From CAYWNA01 sp964459305 (GTDB lineage: Bacteria > Planctomycetota > Planctomycetia > Pirellulales > Pirellulaceae): DNA of 54,072 bases. Each line of letters starts with the position of its first letter. Position 1 is the stretch's first letter. The stretch is from NCBI GenBank assembly GCA_964459305.1, contig CAYWNA010000069.1, positions 1 through 54,072 on the forward strand, given 5' to 3'. The position numbers and the translations under genes were made by a program. The notes below the pieces were generated by a model that saw nothing but the letters and a program-made list of their open reading frames with translations, made no database searches and was not told the origin of the DNA. Shown one piece after another: positions 44,901-52,457 of the stretch.

Positions 44901-45110
44901 CAGCGTGCCGGGCAAAGCGCCTAATCGCGAAAGCAGCAGTTCATGTTCGAACTCCAACTGAACCACCAGCCCCCCGCGTGCCTCCGCGACCTTCATGACT
45001 TCTTGGGCAGACTCGTCAGGTTGCTGGTCGAAAGCACTCGACGTCGAGGTGACGCTTCCGAAAAACACGAGCAATACGACGGTGGTCCAAATGGAAACTA
45101 GAGTTTTCAT
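41937..45110 (-). CDS. Secreted PQQ-type propeller protein with degenerate methyltransferase-like head
   Basis: 1057 residues from ATG 45110 with signal peptide (VSIWTTVVLLVFFGSVTSTSSA). Residues about 45-155 follow a class I SAM-methyltransferase layout (VQGLTQDPRKIADARTRIHQAGL, WDGKRLPYIDNSVNLLV, RVLAPGG), but the glycine-rich SAM loop is replaced by LEFEHELLL. The rest is beta-propeller blades of the PQQ-like kind (HVQWGTAPIYLHRR, IDAATGKKLQTYAG, YDAETGNRLWRCPCEF, DPKTGSRVWSFIAGG). Three stretches are read from heptamer repeats (TSGKWQVA, PQLSTLNS, DIQHPATSNQHPE). PQQ binding itself is unproven; these folds often serve as scaffolds. Confidence 0.78.
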   Translation of the reverse strand: MKTLVSIWTTVVLLVFFGSVTSTSSAFDQQPDESAQEVMKVAEARGGLVVQLEFEHELLLSRLGALPGTLVQGLTQDPRKIADARTRIHQAGLASTVSVSQWDGKRLPYIDNSVNLLVTSGKWQVANEETTRVLAPGGVAINLDPQLSTLNSFRKPWLEETDQWTHFMHGPDNNPVARDTKVDFPEGLQWIEAPLWTRDHDTTPSVFGLVSASGRLFYILDEGPIGIIDERLPGKHSLIARDAHNGVLLWKRTLPDWYPSHVQWGTAPIYLHRRLVAVEDRAYVTDGLHGSVIAIDAATGKKLQTYAGSEDAAEILLDRGTLVVGIMKTDAQPGDESPSSRDQAFKNARLRKYQSRGSALIAYDAETGNRLWRCPCEFIPSLICTDGTRLFYSTDKRLACVDLQSGNPVWESPGAAAKLMVHDGVVVAATEAENKRWSPRLTLQARSAQDGSLLWQTDGATLPTFANCFYIPPEFFIADGLVWVRPARGNEIVGLDLHTGTPERSVSLEGAFTPGHHVRCYPAKATERFALFNKRGIEFMDFSGKAGFTKHDWVRGACRLGILPSNGMIYVPPSGCNCCIETYMRGFLALNSEQQPEPVGDAGRLTCGPAYDDIQHPATSNQHPEDWPTFRHDPARNSTTRCDVNAPFEQRWREKFLGRVTSPVVSAGRLLVSEIDARTVHALDPKTGSRVWSFIAGGRVDSPPALAAGLAVFGAADGCVYCLRAADGALAWRFQAAPTDRRLVAFGQVESVWPCHGSVLVKDDVVCVTAGRSSYLDSGIYLYGLDLMSGKILHRQQINTEQPQQTTVKDTFNNPGALTDILVSDGKHIFMRQLKFDQSLNLLSPLYPLDEGNQATGARVMATSGFLDDAGNKRVYRACSDTWTGRYSPLRAQQLAANDQAVFGCRIHYGRGWKSPRYHPADGTLVFAMDHAVASSIPTNHTVEAAIRGNGARWDFSIPRESFRWQQQMPIHARATVLAAEELLVAGQPDRSVDDAVAVMDGRSMGVLYIFSAANGELLHDQTLPAPPIVDGMIVASGKIYFSTDDNEILCFDSMTQ
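43236..43272. repeat. Five tandem heptamers (TGCTGGA type) inside CDS
   Basis: TTCTGGA, TGCTGGT, TACTGGT, TGCTGGA, TGCTGGA form a period-7 run in the PQQ-type gene. It is the same heptamer as at 37196-37237 in the GH106-like gene, 6 kb away. It encodes IQHPATSNQHP between two propeller regions. Confidence 0.8.
44656..44684. repeat. Four tandem heptamers (GAGTTGA type) inside CDS
   Basis: GAGTTAA, GGGTTGA, GAGTTGA, GGGTCGA give a second period-7 family, encoding PQLSTLNS in the PQQ-type protein, in the loop before the family's KPW...DQWTHFMHGPDNN segment. Confidence 0.75.
44732..44759. repeat. Four tandem heptamers (TTGCCAC type) inside CDS
   Basis: TTGCCAC, CTGCCAC, TTGCCGC, TTGTCAC give a third period-7 family, encoding SGKWQVAN right after NLLV in the methyltransferase-like head of the PQQ-type protein. 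Confidence 0.75.
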
Positions 45111-45229
45111 TATCCAGTGCCACGAATTATGAGAGTATTGGTTGGGTGAGATCGCTTGGACGCGTGTTGAACAAGCGAAAGTAGTCTTCGTTCGTTGAGG
45201 GTACATTCTAAGGGAAAAGGCGAGCCAAT

Positions 45230-48040
45230 TCATCGCCCGCGGCGGTGTGACAGGGTTCGCAGGATTGCGTCGAGCACCGAATCGAGGTGTTTGCCTACGT
45301 CTTCGGCGAGGAACCGTAGCACGAAGTAGCCGTTTTCCTGCAACAACAGATCTTTGCGTCGGTCGCGACGGTAGGCGTCGGCATTGGCCAGATGCTGCGA
45401 ACCGTCGAGTTCAATGGCGATTCGTCCGTCGGCGTACAATAAGTCCACTTCCATTTGTCCCCAGCCGTCAAAGGGAATCGACAACTGGGCGTTGAGGAGG
45501 AACAGCCCCGCGGTTCCCGGCAGCGTCTCCAGCCGCCGGTAGAGGAACGCCTCAGTCGCGCTGCGCGCTCGTTCGATACCTTTGGAGTCGGGAGTCACGG
45601 TTCGCGCCGCGTGGACGAACAGATTTGCCAGCGGCGCATCGACCCCGTCGCGAACGAGCCGACGTACGCTGGCCGCGTACTCGCTTTTCCATTGGGGATC
45701 CACGGGTAGCGCAATTTCAGCGGGCCATCCCGGCACCGCGCTGCCTGGGACCAGGATCGAATACCCCACAGCCTCATACCCGCGGCATCGCCGATCGAAC
45801 ATCCGGGCCAGCATGGGTACGTTCAGATCGGCGTAGTCGTGGACGCGTACCTCGCGCTTGCTGTCATACAGACGATGCAGTCTGCCTACGTACTGCGCAA
45901 TCGTCCCACGCCATGATACGGGCAGCGTTAGAAACAGGGTATCCAGCCGCGCGTCGTCGAACCCTTCTCCCATGTATCTTCCGGTTGCCAGCAAGACTCG
46001 CTCCTCGTTATCGGGGATAGCCGCCAGGTTAGCGATGACCGTTTGAGCCTCCTTGGGTCGCAAGCCACCCCGAAGCACGACAACGTGACGAACGCTCGGC
46101 ACCAACCGAGCAGCCAGGCATTCGAGATGCTCCCTGCGTTCTGTCAGTACCAGAGGCGAGCGGCCTTCTCGAACGGCCTGCACGACGTCCTCGCAGATGA
46201 GCCGATTGCGTTCGTCGTCGGCGATCAGTTCCTTGTAGAGTTCCTGGAACTGAATGCGCATATCCGGATCGGCTGCTGCCAGCGGGCGAAAGGACGTGGG
46301 GCGGACCAGCACGGTGTGCTGGAAAGGTCGGGCAATCGCCTGCGCTTTCGCATCGACACGATGGCGCACGGGTCCACACTGCATGAAGATGATCGGATGA
46401 TGGCCGTCCTTGCGAGTGACGGTGGCGGACAACCCCATGACGAATCTCGCTTTCGCTCGGCGGATGACCTGCTCGAAACTCCGGGCAGACAGATGGTGAC
46501 ACTCATCCACGATCAGATGGCCGTATTCTGCCACACAGTCTTTCACCACCCCCTTGCGCACCAGGCTCTGAATGACCGCTACGTCAAGCGAACCGGTTGG
46601 CTTCTTTCGACCGCCGCCTATTCGGCCAATCGCCTTTGGCGGCAGGCCAAGAAACGCCGACAGTCGTTCCACCCATTGTTCCAACAATTGCCGGCGGTGC
46701 ACGAGAACCAAGGTATTCGCGCGGCGCTCGGCAATCAGCCACGCGGCAACAACGGTCTTTCCAAAGGCAGTTGTTGCGGACAATACGCCCATGTCGTGGG
46801 CGAGTATCGAAAGGGCGGCGGTCTCTTGCTCCGGCCGCAATTCACCGTGAAATGCTACGTCCAACGGCTCGCCGGTGTACCGTTCATCGCGAACGTCGGC
46901 ATCAATGTGCAAGTCCGAGAGAAGCTCTTGCACGTCCTCCAAACAGCCGCGAGGTAAGGCGAAGTGATGTGCATGATCTTCGGCGCAGCCGATGACCCGC
47001 GGCTTGCCGTACGTTGGCAGCCGCATTGCCTGCGCCTTGTAGAACTCGGGGTTTTGAAACGCCGCAAGCCGGAGCAGTCGATTGCGGAGGCCCGGAGGCA
47101 GTCGGTCCTTGGCGATGTAGATCTGGTCGCCGAGTGTCAGTTGGAGACTCGCGGGCAACGGATCCGCAATTGGAGGCTCCTTCCGGCAGCGAGAGGGCAG
47201 AGTGGCCCACGGCTCGGCATCCTCTTCGTCCGCCAGGGCAATACGCACGCCAACAACACGTCCGCGTCGTTCGGCATCACGGGCAATCTCCTCGACGGTC
47301 AAGCGATCGATCTTGCGGATCGTTGATAGGAATGCCCACTGGTCGGGATGAGGAACACATCGCTCGTCGACGAAGACGCTATTGCCACACTCCCGCGATT
47401 GCTTCTGCAGCGGCAGGGCGATCAGATTGCCGAAACCGCCTTGGGGCAGAGTGTCTTGATTGGGGAAGAAACGGTCATACGAATCCAGGCCGACGTCCGG
47501 CCGGCGTTCCATGGTTTCGGTCAGGATGTGCGAACCGAGTCTGCGCGCTAGCGCCGCAGGAATTGCCTCGTCGAAGAACAGCCAAACGTGTCCGCCGTTG
47601 CCCGAGCGAGATCGTTCCAGAGCAGCCGCCAGGTTCATGCGCTGGCACGTTTCCAGGATCGCTGCGGCATCCTCCTGCCAATGTGTCTTGTCGAAATCGG
47701 CTGCTAGGAAGAAGCAAGTCTCGTCCTGGAGCATCGGGTAGACGCCCATGACGAAATCACGGCCCTCGCCGTCTTGCCCCGACAGATGCCAGCGAATCAC
47801 GTCATCGGTAACGGAGAGGAAACGGCGATGCGGGCAGGCGGGGCACTTGACCTTGGGCTTTTCGCACACGCCCGATACCCACTCGTTGGCACACGCCGGT
47901 TGATAGCCGGATTTGCCGGACCTGCGGCTCTGGAAACGGCGAGGATAGACATCGTCGCGTCCACGGAAGAACGATCGAAACAGAGCGACCTTGGCTTCTG
48001 GCGAGGACTGATGATGGACAAGAGCGGATGCCTGGTCCAT
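45230..48040 (-). CDS. TOTE-type conflict protein: primase, SF2 helicase and nuclease
   Basis: 936 residues. Residues about 15-215 form an archaeo-eukaryotic primase-like domain with a Cys cluster (C50, C59, C66, C69), ADFDKTHW (D115, D117) and NGGHVW (H151). Residues 400-760 are an SF2 helicase: LRPEQ, Walker A TTAFGKT (423-429), DECHH (512-516), SAT (538-540), GEGFDD and QYVGRLHR (716-723). The C-terminal about 110 residues form a Vsr/DUF559-like PD-(D/E)XK nuclease (EVDLL, IAIELDG, E864/D866/E878). AAGGAG is 8 nt before the ATG. The make-up matches the predicted TOTE anti-invader systems. All catalytic motifs look intact. No obvious partner gene is adjacent. Confidence 0.82.
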   Translation of the reverse strand: MDQASALVHHQSSPEAKVALFRSFFRGRDDVYPRRFQSRRSGKSGYQPACANEWVSGVCEKPKVKCPACPHRRFLSVTDDVIRWHLSGQDGEGRDFVMGVYPMLQDETCFFLAADFDKTHWQEDAAAILETCQRMNLAAALERSRSGNGGHVWLFFDEAIPAALARRLGSHILTETMERRPDVGLDSYDRFFPNQDTLPQGGFGNLIALPLQKQSRECGNSVFVDERCVPHPDQWAFLSTIRKIDRLTVEEIARDAERRGRVVGVRIALADEEDAEPWATLPSRCRKEPPIADPLPASLQLTLGDQIYIAKDRLPPGLRNRLLRLAAFQNPEFYKAQAMRLPTYGKPRVIGCAEDHAHHFALPRGCLEDVQELLSDLHIDADVRDERYTGEPLDVAFHGELRPEQETAALSILAHDMGVLSATTAFGKTVVAAWLIAERRANTLVLVHRRQLLEQWVERLSAFLGLPPKAIGRIGGGRKKPTGSLDVAVIQSLVRKGVVKDCVAEYGHLIVDECHHLSARSFEQVIRRAKARFVMGLSATVTRKDGHHPIIFMQCGPVRHRVDAKAQAIARPFQHTVLVRPTSFRPLAAADPDMRIQFQELYKELIADDERNRLICEDVVQAVREGRSPLVLTERREHLECLAARLVPSVRHVVVLRGGLRPKEAQTVIANLAAIPDNEERVLLATGRYMGEGFDDARLDTLFLTLPVSWRGTIAQYVGRLHRLYDSKREVRVHDYADLNVPMLARMFDRRCRGYEAVGYSILVPGSAVPGWPAEIALPVDPQWKSEYAASVRRLVRDGVDAPLANLFVHAARTVTPDSKGIERARSATEAFLYRRLETLPGTAGLFLLNAQLSIPFDGWGQMEVDLLYADGRIAIELDGSQHLANADAYRRDRRKDLLLQENGYFVLRFLAEDVGKHLDSVLDAILRTLSHRRGR

Positions 48041-48087
48041 CGGAAATCTCCTTAAGGATTGGCGCCAGAATAGAACCAGAAGTCATG

Positions 48088-48153
48088 GTAGCTGAAGTCG
48101 CCAGACTTTGGTCGCTTGGCATGGAAAAACCAAACTCTGGCGAGTTCGGCTAC
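48088..48153. repeat. Palindrome (GTAGCTGAAGTCGCCAG family) upstream of the TOTE-type gene
   Basis: Arms of 24 bp (48088-48111 and 48130-48153) match at 20 of 24 positions around an 18-nt spacer. It occupies the gap between the UroD-family gene and the TOTE-type gene, about 50 bp before the latter's start. Confidence 0.85.
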
Positions 48154-48207
48154 ATCGGGTTGATGCCGGTATTGTTCCTTCAGCGGTCCTAAGCCGCGTA
48201 CGCGCCG

Positions 48208-49197
48208 TCAATCAACGGCCGCTGTGTATTCGTCCAGTAGCCGACGATAGAGCCGGTATTGGTCGATCGTCACGTGTGGCGGGGTCTGGTGGTCGACGCT
48301 GGGAATGAAGCCGCCGGATCGCATCAGCGGCAGCAGGCGCTCGAACTCCTCGCGGATGGCATCTTCGCCTTTGTCCATCACCATCTTGTTGAAGTGGCCG
48401 ACCATGCAAATATCCGCGTACTGCTCGCGGATCGTCATGCCGTCTACACCGGCCTGGCGTTCCAAGGGCAGCACACCTTTGATTCCTTCGCGCAGAAGCC
48501 AGGGTACCATGAGTGTCACGTCGCCGTCGGTATCGACCAGCGGAATGACGTTCTTGTCCAATAGTCGTGGGACGATCTGGCGGTAGTAGGGTGCGATGAA
48601 TTCGTCGAAGTGCTGCTCGGAAATCATCGGGCCGTTGTTGTACGACATGTCTTCGGCGATGGTGGCGAAGGTTGGCACGCACGTCTTTTCAACCTGATCG
48701 AGGATTTTCAGATTGAAGTCGGTCAAGTCTTGATTGATTTGGTGCAGCAACTCTGGCTGGTCGTAGAAGGCGAGGCTGATCTTTGTGAAACCCATTAGCG
48801 TACGCGGAAACCAGAAGTAGCCTTCCAGCGTGATCCACACGACGGCCTCGCCGTTCGCCTGCCGTCCAGCCCAAGGTCGCATCGATTCGATCGCACTGTT
48901 GTGGTCCGGGAAAAACTTGGGGCGCAGCCGGAGGTAGTCGTCCATGTTGGAGACGATCCCTTCGACGTGATGCTGCACGGCTTCGATGGTGTCGTCGGTG
49001 GTCGAAAACCAGAATTGCTGGTAGGGATCGAGGTCGAAATACTCGGCAATGTCGAAGACGCTCTCCAATTCGGCAGGCAACCCCTGCTGCCTCCAGCTAT
49101 TGATCGTCTCGTCCCACCACATGGCCCATTCCCAGCGAGGCAGCCGGTCGACGGGCTGAAAGTCCATCAGCGCCCGAAATCGTTCGACGTGATTCAT
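48208..49197 (-). CDS. Uroporphyrinogen decarboxylase (UroD)-family protein
   Basis: 329 residues from ATG 49197 with GAGGAT just upstream; a longer reading to 49296 is Arg/Pro-rich and overlaps the preceding gene. The chain MNHVERFRALMDFQPVDRLPRWEW, the middle FIAPYYRQIVPRLLDKNVIPLVDTDGDVTLMVPWLLREGIKGVLPLE and the end GGFIPSVDHQTPPHVT follow the UroD/MtaA barrel. Planctomycete members of this group are usually not haem enzymes and may transfer methyl groups from corrinoids; which applies here is unknown. It starts 8 bp after the stop of the di-heme gene, so the two likely form one unit. Confidence 0.8.
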   Translation of the reverse strand: MNHVERFRALMDFQPVDRLPRWEWAMWWDETINSWRQQGLPAELESVFDIAEYFDLDPYQQFWFSTTDDTIEAVQHHVEGIVSNMDDYLRLRPKFFPDHNSAIESMRPWAGRQANGEAVVWITLEGYFWFPRTLMGFTKISLAFYDQPELLHQINQDLTDFNLKILDQVEKTCVPTFATIAEDMSYNNGPMISEQHFDEFIAPYYRQIVPRLLDKNVIPLVDTDGDVTLMVPWLLREGIKGVLPLERQAGVDGMTIREQYADICMVGHFNKMVMDKGEDAIREEFERLLPLMRSGGFIPSVDHQTPPHVTIDQYRLYRRLLDEYTAAVD

Positions 49198-49205
49198 GGT
49201 AATCC

Positions 49206-52200
49206 TCATTCCAACGAAGGGCGGACCAGTTCGCCCCGGACCTGGGCCACGGCGTCTTCGTATGCGCCCAGGAACTCGGAGTTGCAGTCCAGCCACAAGG
49301 CGATCCGTGCAAGGTCTTCCTCGGAAAGACTTACCTCGTAGTGGCTGTCGTTCAGGTATTTCATCAGCGGAGCCGCCTTCGCACCGAACTGACCGGGAAT
49401 CGTGCGTGCACCACCGTGCACGCCCGTGCGGATCGATCCGTTTTGGACGTGAAAATAGAAGCCGTACTTGCCCGCCAAGTTGTTGTACGAGGCGCTGAAA
49501 CTACCGCTTGGGCTGCCGTCCAGTGCCAGGGCCTTTCGCTCGCGGTGGCATTCGACGCAGTGGCGGTCCAACACCGGTTGGACCAGCCGTGCGTAGTTGA
49601 ATGGATTGGAGCCCTCTGGCCCCGGATCGATCTTTGATGGGGCGCGGCGCAGAGCCAGCGGCCGTAGTGTTGACTGACTCGGCGGCTGGCGTTTCCGCTC
49701 ATGGCAGCCCTGACAGGTCAGTTGCTCGCCCGGATGAACGTACGTGACCGACCGCATCGACTGGACAGCCAGCCCTTGCGCGTCCAACGCCTGGAAATAG
49801 ATCGGCTTGCCCACCGGGGCCTCGAAATAGACGCTTCCGTCCTCCTCCACCGGCACAGTCCCCAACACCGTCCGAGCGTTCGTCTGGTTGGCCACGCCGA
49901 TTCGCGGTTGATTGGGTGGGGCGGTGGCCTTGGGCAACAGTTGGATCACCCGCAACTGCTCGATCTTGGTCCCTTTCGGCCACTCGAAGTCGCTGTCGTA
50001 GATGTTCATCACAGAGACGGTCGCCGGTCGGTCGTCGACCGCGGCCAGCTTTGTCCGGGCAGTCTGCGTGGTCAGGTCGGGGATGACGGGCGGCGTGGGG
50101 CGCGGCTGGAATGGGATGGGGCTGAGGCAACTGATCGACGGGTCGCGGTAGATCAACTCGCGGTTTCCGTCCGCGTCGATCCAGTAGACGCCGCGGTTCT
50201 TCAAATTCGCGTCGTAAACGCACAGGTAGTCCATTTCGCTCAACGGCCACGGTGTCCCGAAAGCTTTGCATTGATGGTACGACCGCTCGGCTTCGGAAAA
50301 CGGTACGTCCGGGGTCAGACGCGTGAGTTGCGAACAGGCGCCGTCGTCCTCGGGCCGGTGATCGATTAGCACGAGCGATCCAAACGCTTGGCCGTGGTGC
50401 GCACCGGTGACGGCGACGTATTTGTTCGAGCCGGGAATCGCGCGGATACACTGTTCCATCCAGGGCCGGCCATTGCGGTTGTTGTTGGCAGGATAGTTGC
50501 CGTGATATGAGCGCGGATCGCGGCCATCGGGATAGCAGAGCCAAAGGTGATGTGCGATGTTCGTATCGCGGTCTACGTAATCCCAGCGGCTGAAGACAAT
50601 CATGCCATTGTTGTCGATGCTGGGGTGCCATTCGTGCGTTTCGTGAAAACTGATGCAAACGATATCCGTGCCGTCGGGCTCCATGGAAAACATCGTGTAG
50701 ACCGGGCAGTGCCGGCCGCAACGCAGGTAGCCGCCGCGGCGTTCGGTAACAAACACAATCCGCCCGCCCGGCGTGAAACAGGGATCGAAGTCGTCCGATG
50801 GTCCGTCGGTCAGTTGCGTCAAGCCGCTGCCATCCGCGTTGCACTTGAAGATGTGATAGGAGCATTCGGGCGTCCATTCATAAGCCGTCTTGCCTTGGTA
50901 TTTGGCCCATGCCTTCGCTTCGCTGTACGCGAATAGAATGGTCCGGCCGTCGAACGAAAGCTCGGGCGAAAGATACGTACCGCCTGCGAGTTCTTGGCCT
51001 TTCAGCCGACCTGACTCGACCTGTGAATTTTCCAGCAGGTTGGCCAACCGAGGGTGGTCGGTGAAGGGGTCACTGAGGACAAACAAGCCGCCGCCGGGCT
51101 TGGCATTGCAGCCGTAGTACTGATCGCACATGTGGACGACGCCCACCGAGTCGTGGCGTTTGAGAAAAAGCAGCTGATCGGTCTCCGCCAGCAACGGATT
51201 CGAAAAGGCAATCATCCTCAGCAGCCGGCGCGCGTCGAAATAGATTTCCTGGCGCTGCTCGACCGGCACATCGCCTGCCTCCTCCAACGCGGCCAGTCGC
51301 TCCTGAAGCCGCTTGAGTTCGGTCGCTGCAGAGTCGAGTTGCTGGGGATCAGCCTTCCCGTGCAAGCGATCGGCGAGTGCGACCGCCCGTTGCAGCGCGT
51401 CCTGCGAGTGCTGCAGCGAAAACGGACCAGCGGAAGCTGCCCCGGGTTTCGCCCCAGCGCCGCCAGACAGGCGGAAGCCGTATTTCTGCGCATAGACCAC
51501 ATCCGGAAACGTACCCGGATAGGAATGTTGACTCACGCTTATCTGGTCGGCCGGCTTCTTCAGGGCGATGTTCTTGTCGGGATCGTCCGCTGCGTACACT
51601 TCGATCTCGTCCAGGGCGAACGAGCACCGCCCCGGCATGTGCAGCCGCACGACCTGCGCCGTGACGTCTTGCCCTTTGAGGTCTACTACCAGCGGCTGGT
51701 TGTCTGTGAATCCATAGAACACCTTCCCCGTGTGCTGATAGACCTGCCGGAAGTCTTTGCATTCGGGGTCGCCATCGCCTCCAGCAACCAGTACTCCAAG
51801 GTTCCGCGTTCGCGTGGCGCTATCGCAGCGATTGAAGACCACCACGCGGTCCAGCGCGTATTCTTTGCCGAGATCCACCTGCCACCACGCGTCCTGCTGG
51901 CCGCTGGCCACATGAAATCCCCAAAAACCGTTCTTGATGCCGTCACACCCCCCGGCGGCATCCTCAGCCGTTGTGACCACTTTCGGCAGTTCAGGGAGAC
52001 TCGACGCAGCGAACCGCGCCGTGGATTTGCCATCGGGAGTTACCGGAGGCGGCACGGCCTTCAACGACTGTCCCGGCCGGTAGCGACGATCCTGATCGGT
52101 CCAGTCGGCTTCGACCAAGGCCCGCATCGTGTCGGCTACCTGAGCGTCCGCCTGCGGCGGCGCGGCACGGACCGCGTGGTCGCTGTCGACGTGAAATGCG

Positions 52201-52250
52201 GCAAGGGCCAGCGAACACACCAATAAAACGGTCAACATATGGTATTTCAT
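49206..52250 (-). CDS. Secreted discoidin, beta-propeller and di-heme protein (HZS-alpha-like)
   Basis: 1014 residues with signal peptide. A discoidin/F5-8C-like domain (about 60-225: WWQVDLGKEYALDRVVVFNR, VVRLHMPGRCSFALDEIEVYA) is followed by a helical coiled-coil segment (about 290-345) and PD40/TolB-like blades (SPELSFDGRTILFAY, DGSGLTQLTDGPSDDFDPCFTPGGRIVFVTERRGGY). At the end lie two c-type heme sites: CQGCH (846-850) and CVECH (898-902). The propeller-plus-heme layout recalls hydrazine synthase alpha and planctomycete cytochrome proteins, but it does not imply anammox; these paralogues occur in ordinary planctomycetes. Likely a periplasmic redox or sugar-binding protein, co-transcribed with the UroD-family gene. 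Confidence 0.78.
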   Translation of the reverse strand: MKYHMLTVLLVCSLALAAFHVDSDHAVRAAPPQADAQVADTMRALVEADWTDQDRRYRPGQSLKAVPPPVTPDGKSTARFAASSLPELPKVVTTAEDAAGGCDGIKNGFWGFHVASGQQDAWWQVDLGKEYALDRVVVFNRCDSATRTRNLGVLVAGGDGDPECKDFRQVYQHTGKVFYGFTDNQPLVVDLKGQDVTAQVVRLHMPGRCSFALDEIEVYAADDPDKNIALKKPADQISVSQHSYPGTFPDVVYAQKYGFRLSGGAGAKPGAASAGPFSLQHSQDALQRAVALADRLHGKADPQQLDSAATELKRLQERLAALEEAGDVPVEQRQEIYFDARRLLRMIAFSNPLLAETDQLLFLKRHDSVGVVHMCDQYYGCNAKPGGGLFVLSDPFTDHPRLANLLENSQVESGRLKGQELAGGTYLSPELSFDGRTILFAYSEAKAWAKYQGKTAYEWTPECSYHIFKCNADGSGLTQLTDGPSDDFDPCFTPGGRIVFVTERRGGYLRCGRHCPVYTMFSMEPDGTDIVCISFHETHEWHPSIDNNGMIVFSRWDYVDRDTNIAHHLWLCYPDGRDPRSYHGNYPANNNRNGRPWMEQCIRAIPGSNKYVAVTGAHHGQAFGSLVLIDHRPEDDGACSQLTRLTPDVPFSEAERSYHQCKAFGTPWPLSEMDYLCVYDANLKNRGVYWIDADGNRELIYRDPSISCLSPIPFQPRPTPPVIPDLTTQTARTKLAAVDDRPATVSVMNIYDSDFEWPKGTKIEQLRVIQLLPKATAPPNQPRIGVANQTNARTVLGTVPVEEDGSVYFEAPVGKPIYFQALDAQGLAVQSMRSVTYVHPGEQLTCQGCHERKRQPPSQSTLRPLALRRAPSKIDPGPEGSNPFNYARLVQPVLDRHCVECHRERKALALDGSPSGSFSASYNNLAGKYGFYFHVQNGSIRTGVHGGARTIPGQFGAKAAPLMKYLNDSHYEVSLSEEDLARIALWLDCNSEFLGAYEDAVAQVRGELVRPSLE

Positions 52251-52457
52251 TGCACAACCTTTCCTGGCGGTGTGGGAATCGTAGGGCAGGACTGCGGATG
52301 GCAGAATTCAACCATGGCAGTAGCATAGCTGAACCCCGCGCAGATTGAAAGAAAACTGCACTGTTTCGCCGGCGATCCAGAGTCTGCGTTCGCGTGAATC
52401 GATCGTGCCGGCCGGCCCTTTCCCACTCCATTCGGAGATGACGTGTCCGTTCGAGCG
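52251..52457. other. Intergenic, nothing recognised
   Basis: The gap between the di-heme gene start and the next gene's stop holds no repeat or hairpin that I could confirm. Promoter elements for the di-heme unit are expected here but none stands out. Confidence 0.4.

Noticed and set aside
49206..52250. Evidence for anammox metabolism
   Set aside because: Similarity to hydrazine synthase alpha is at the level of propeller plus CxxCH layout. Beta/gamma subunits and other anammox genes are absent.
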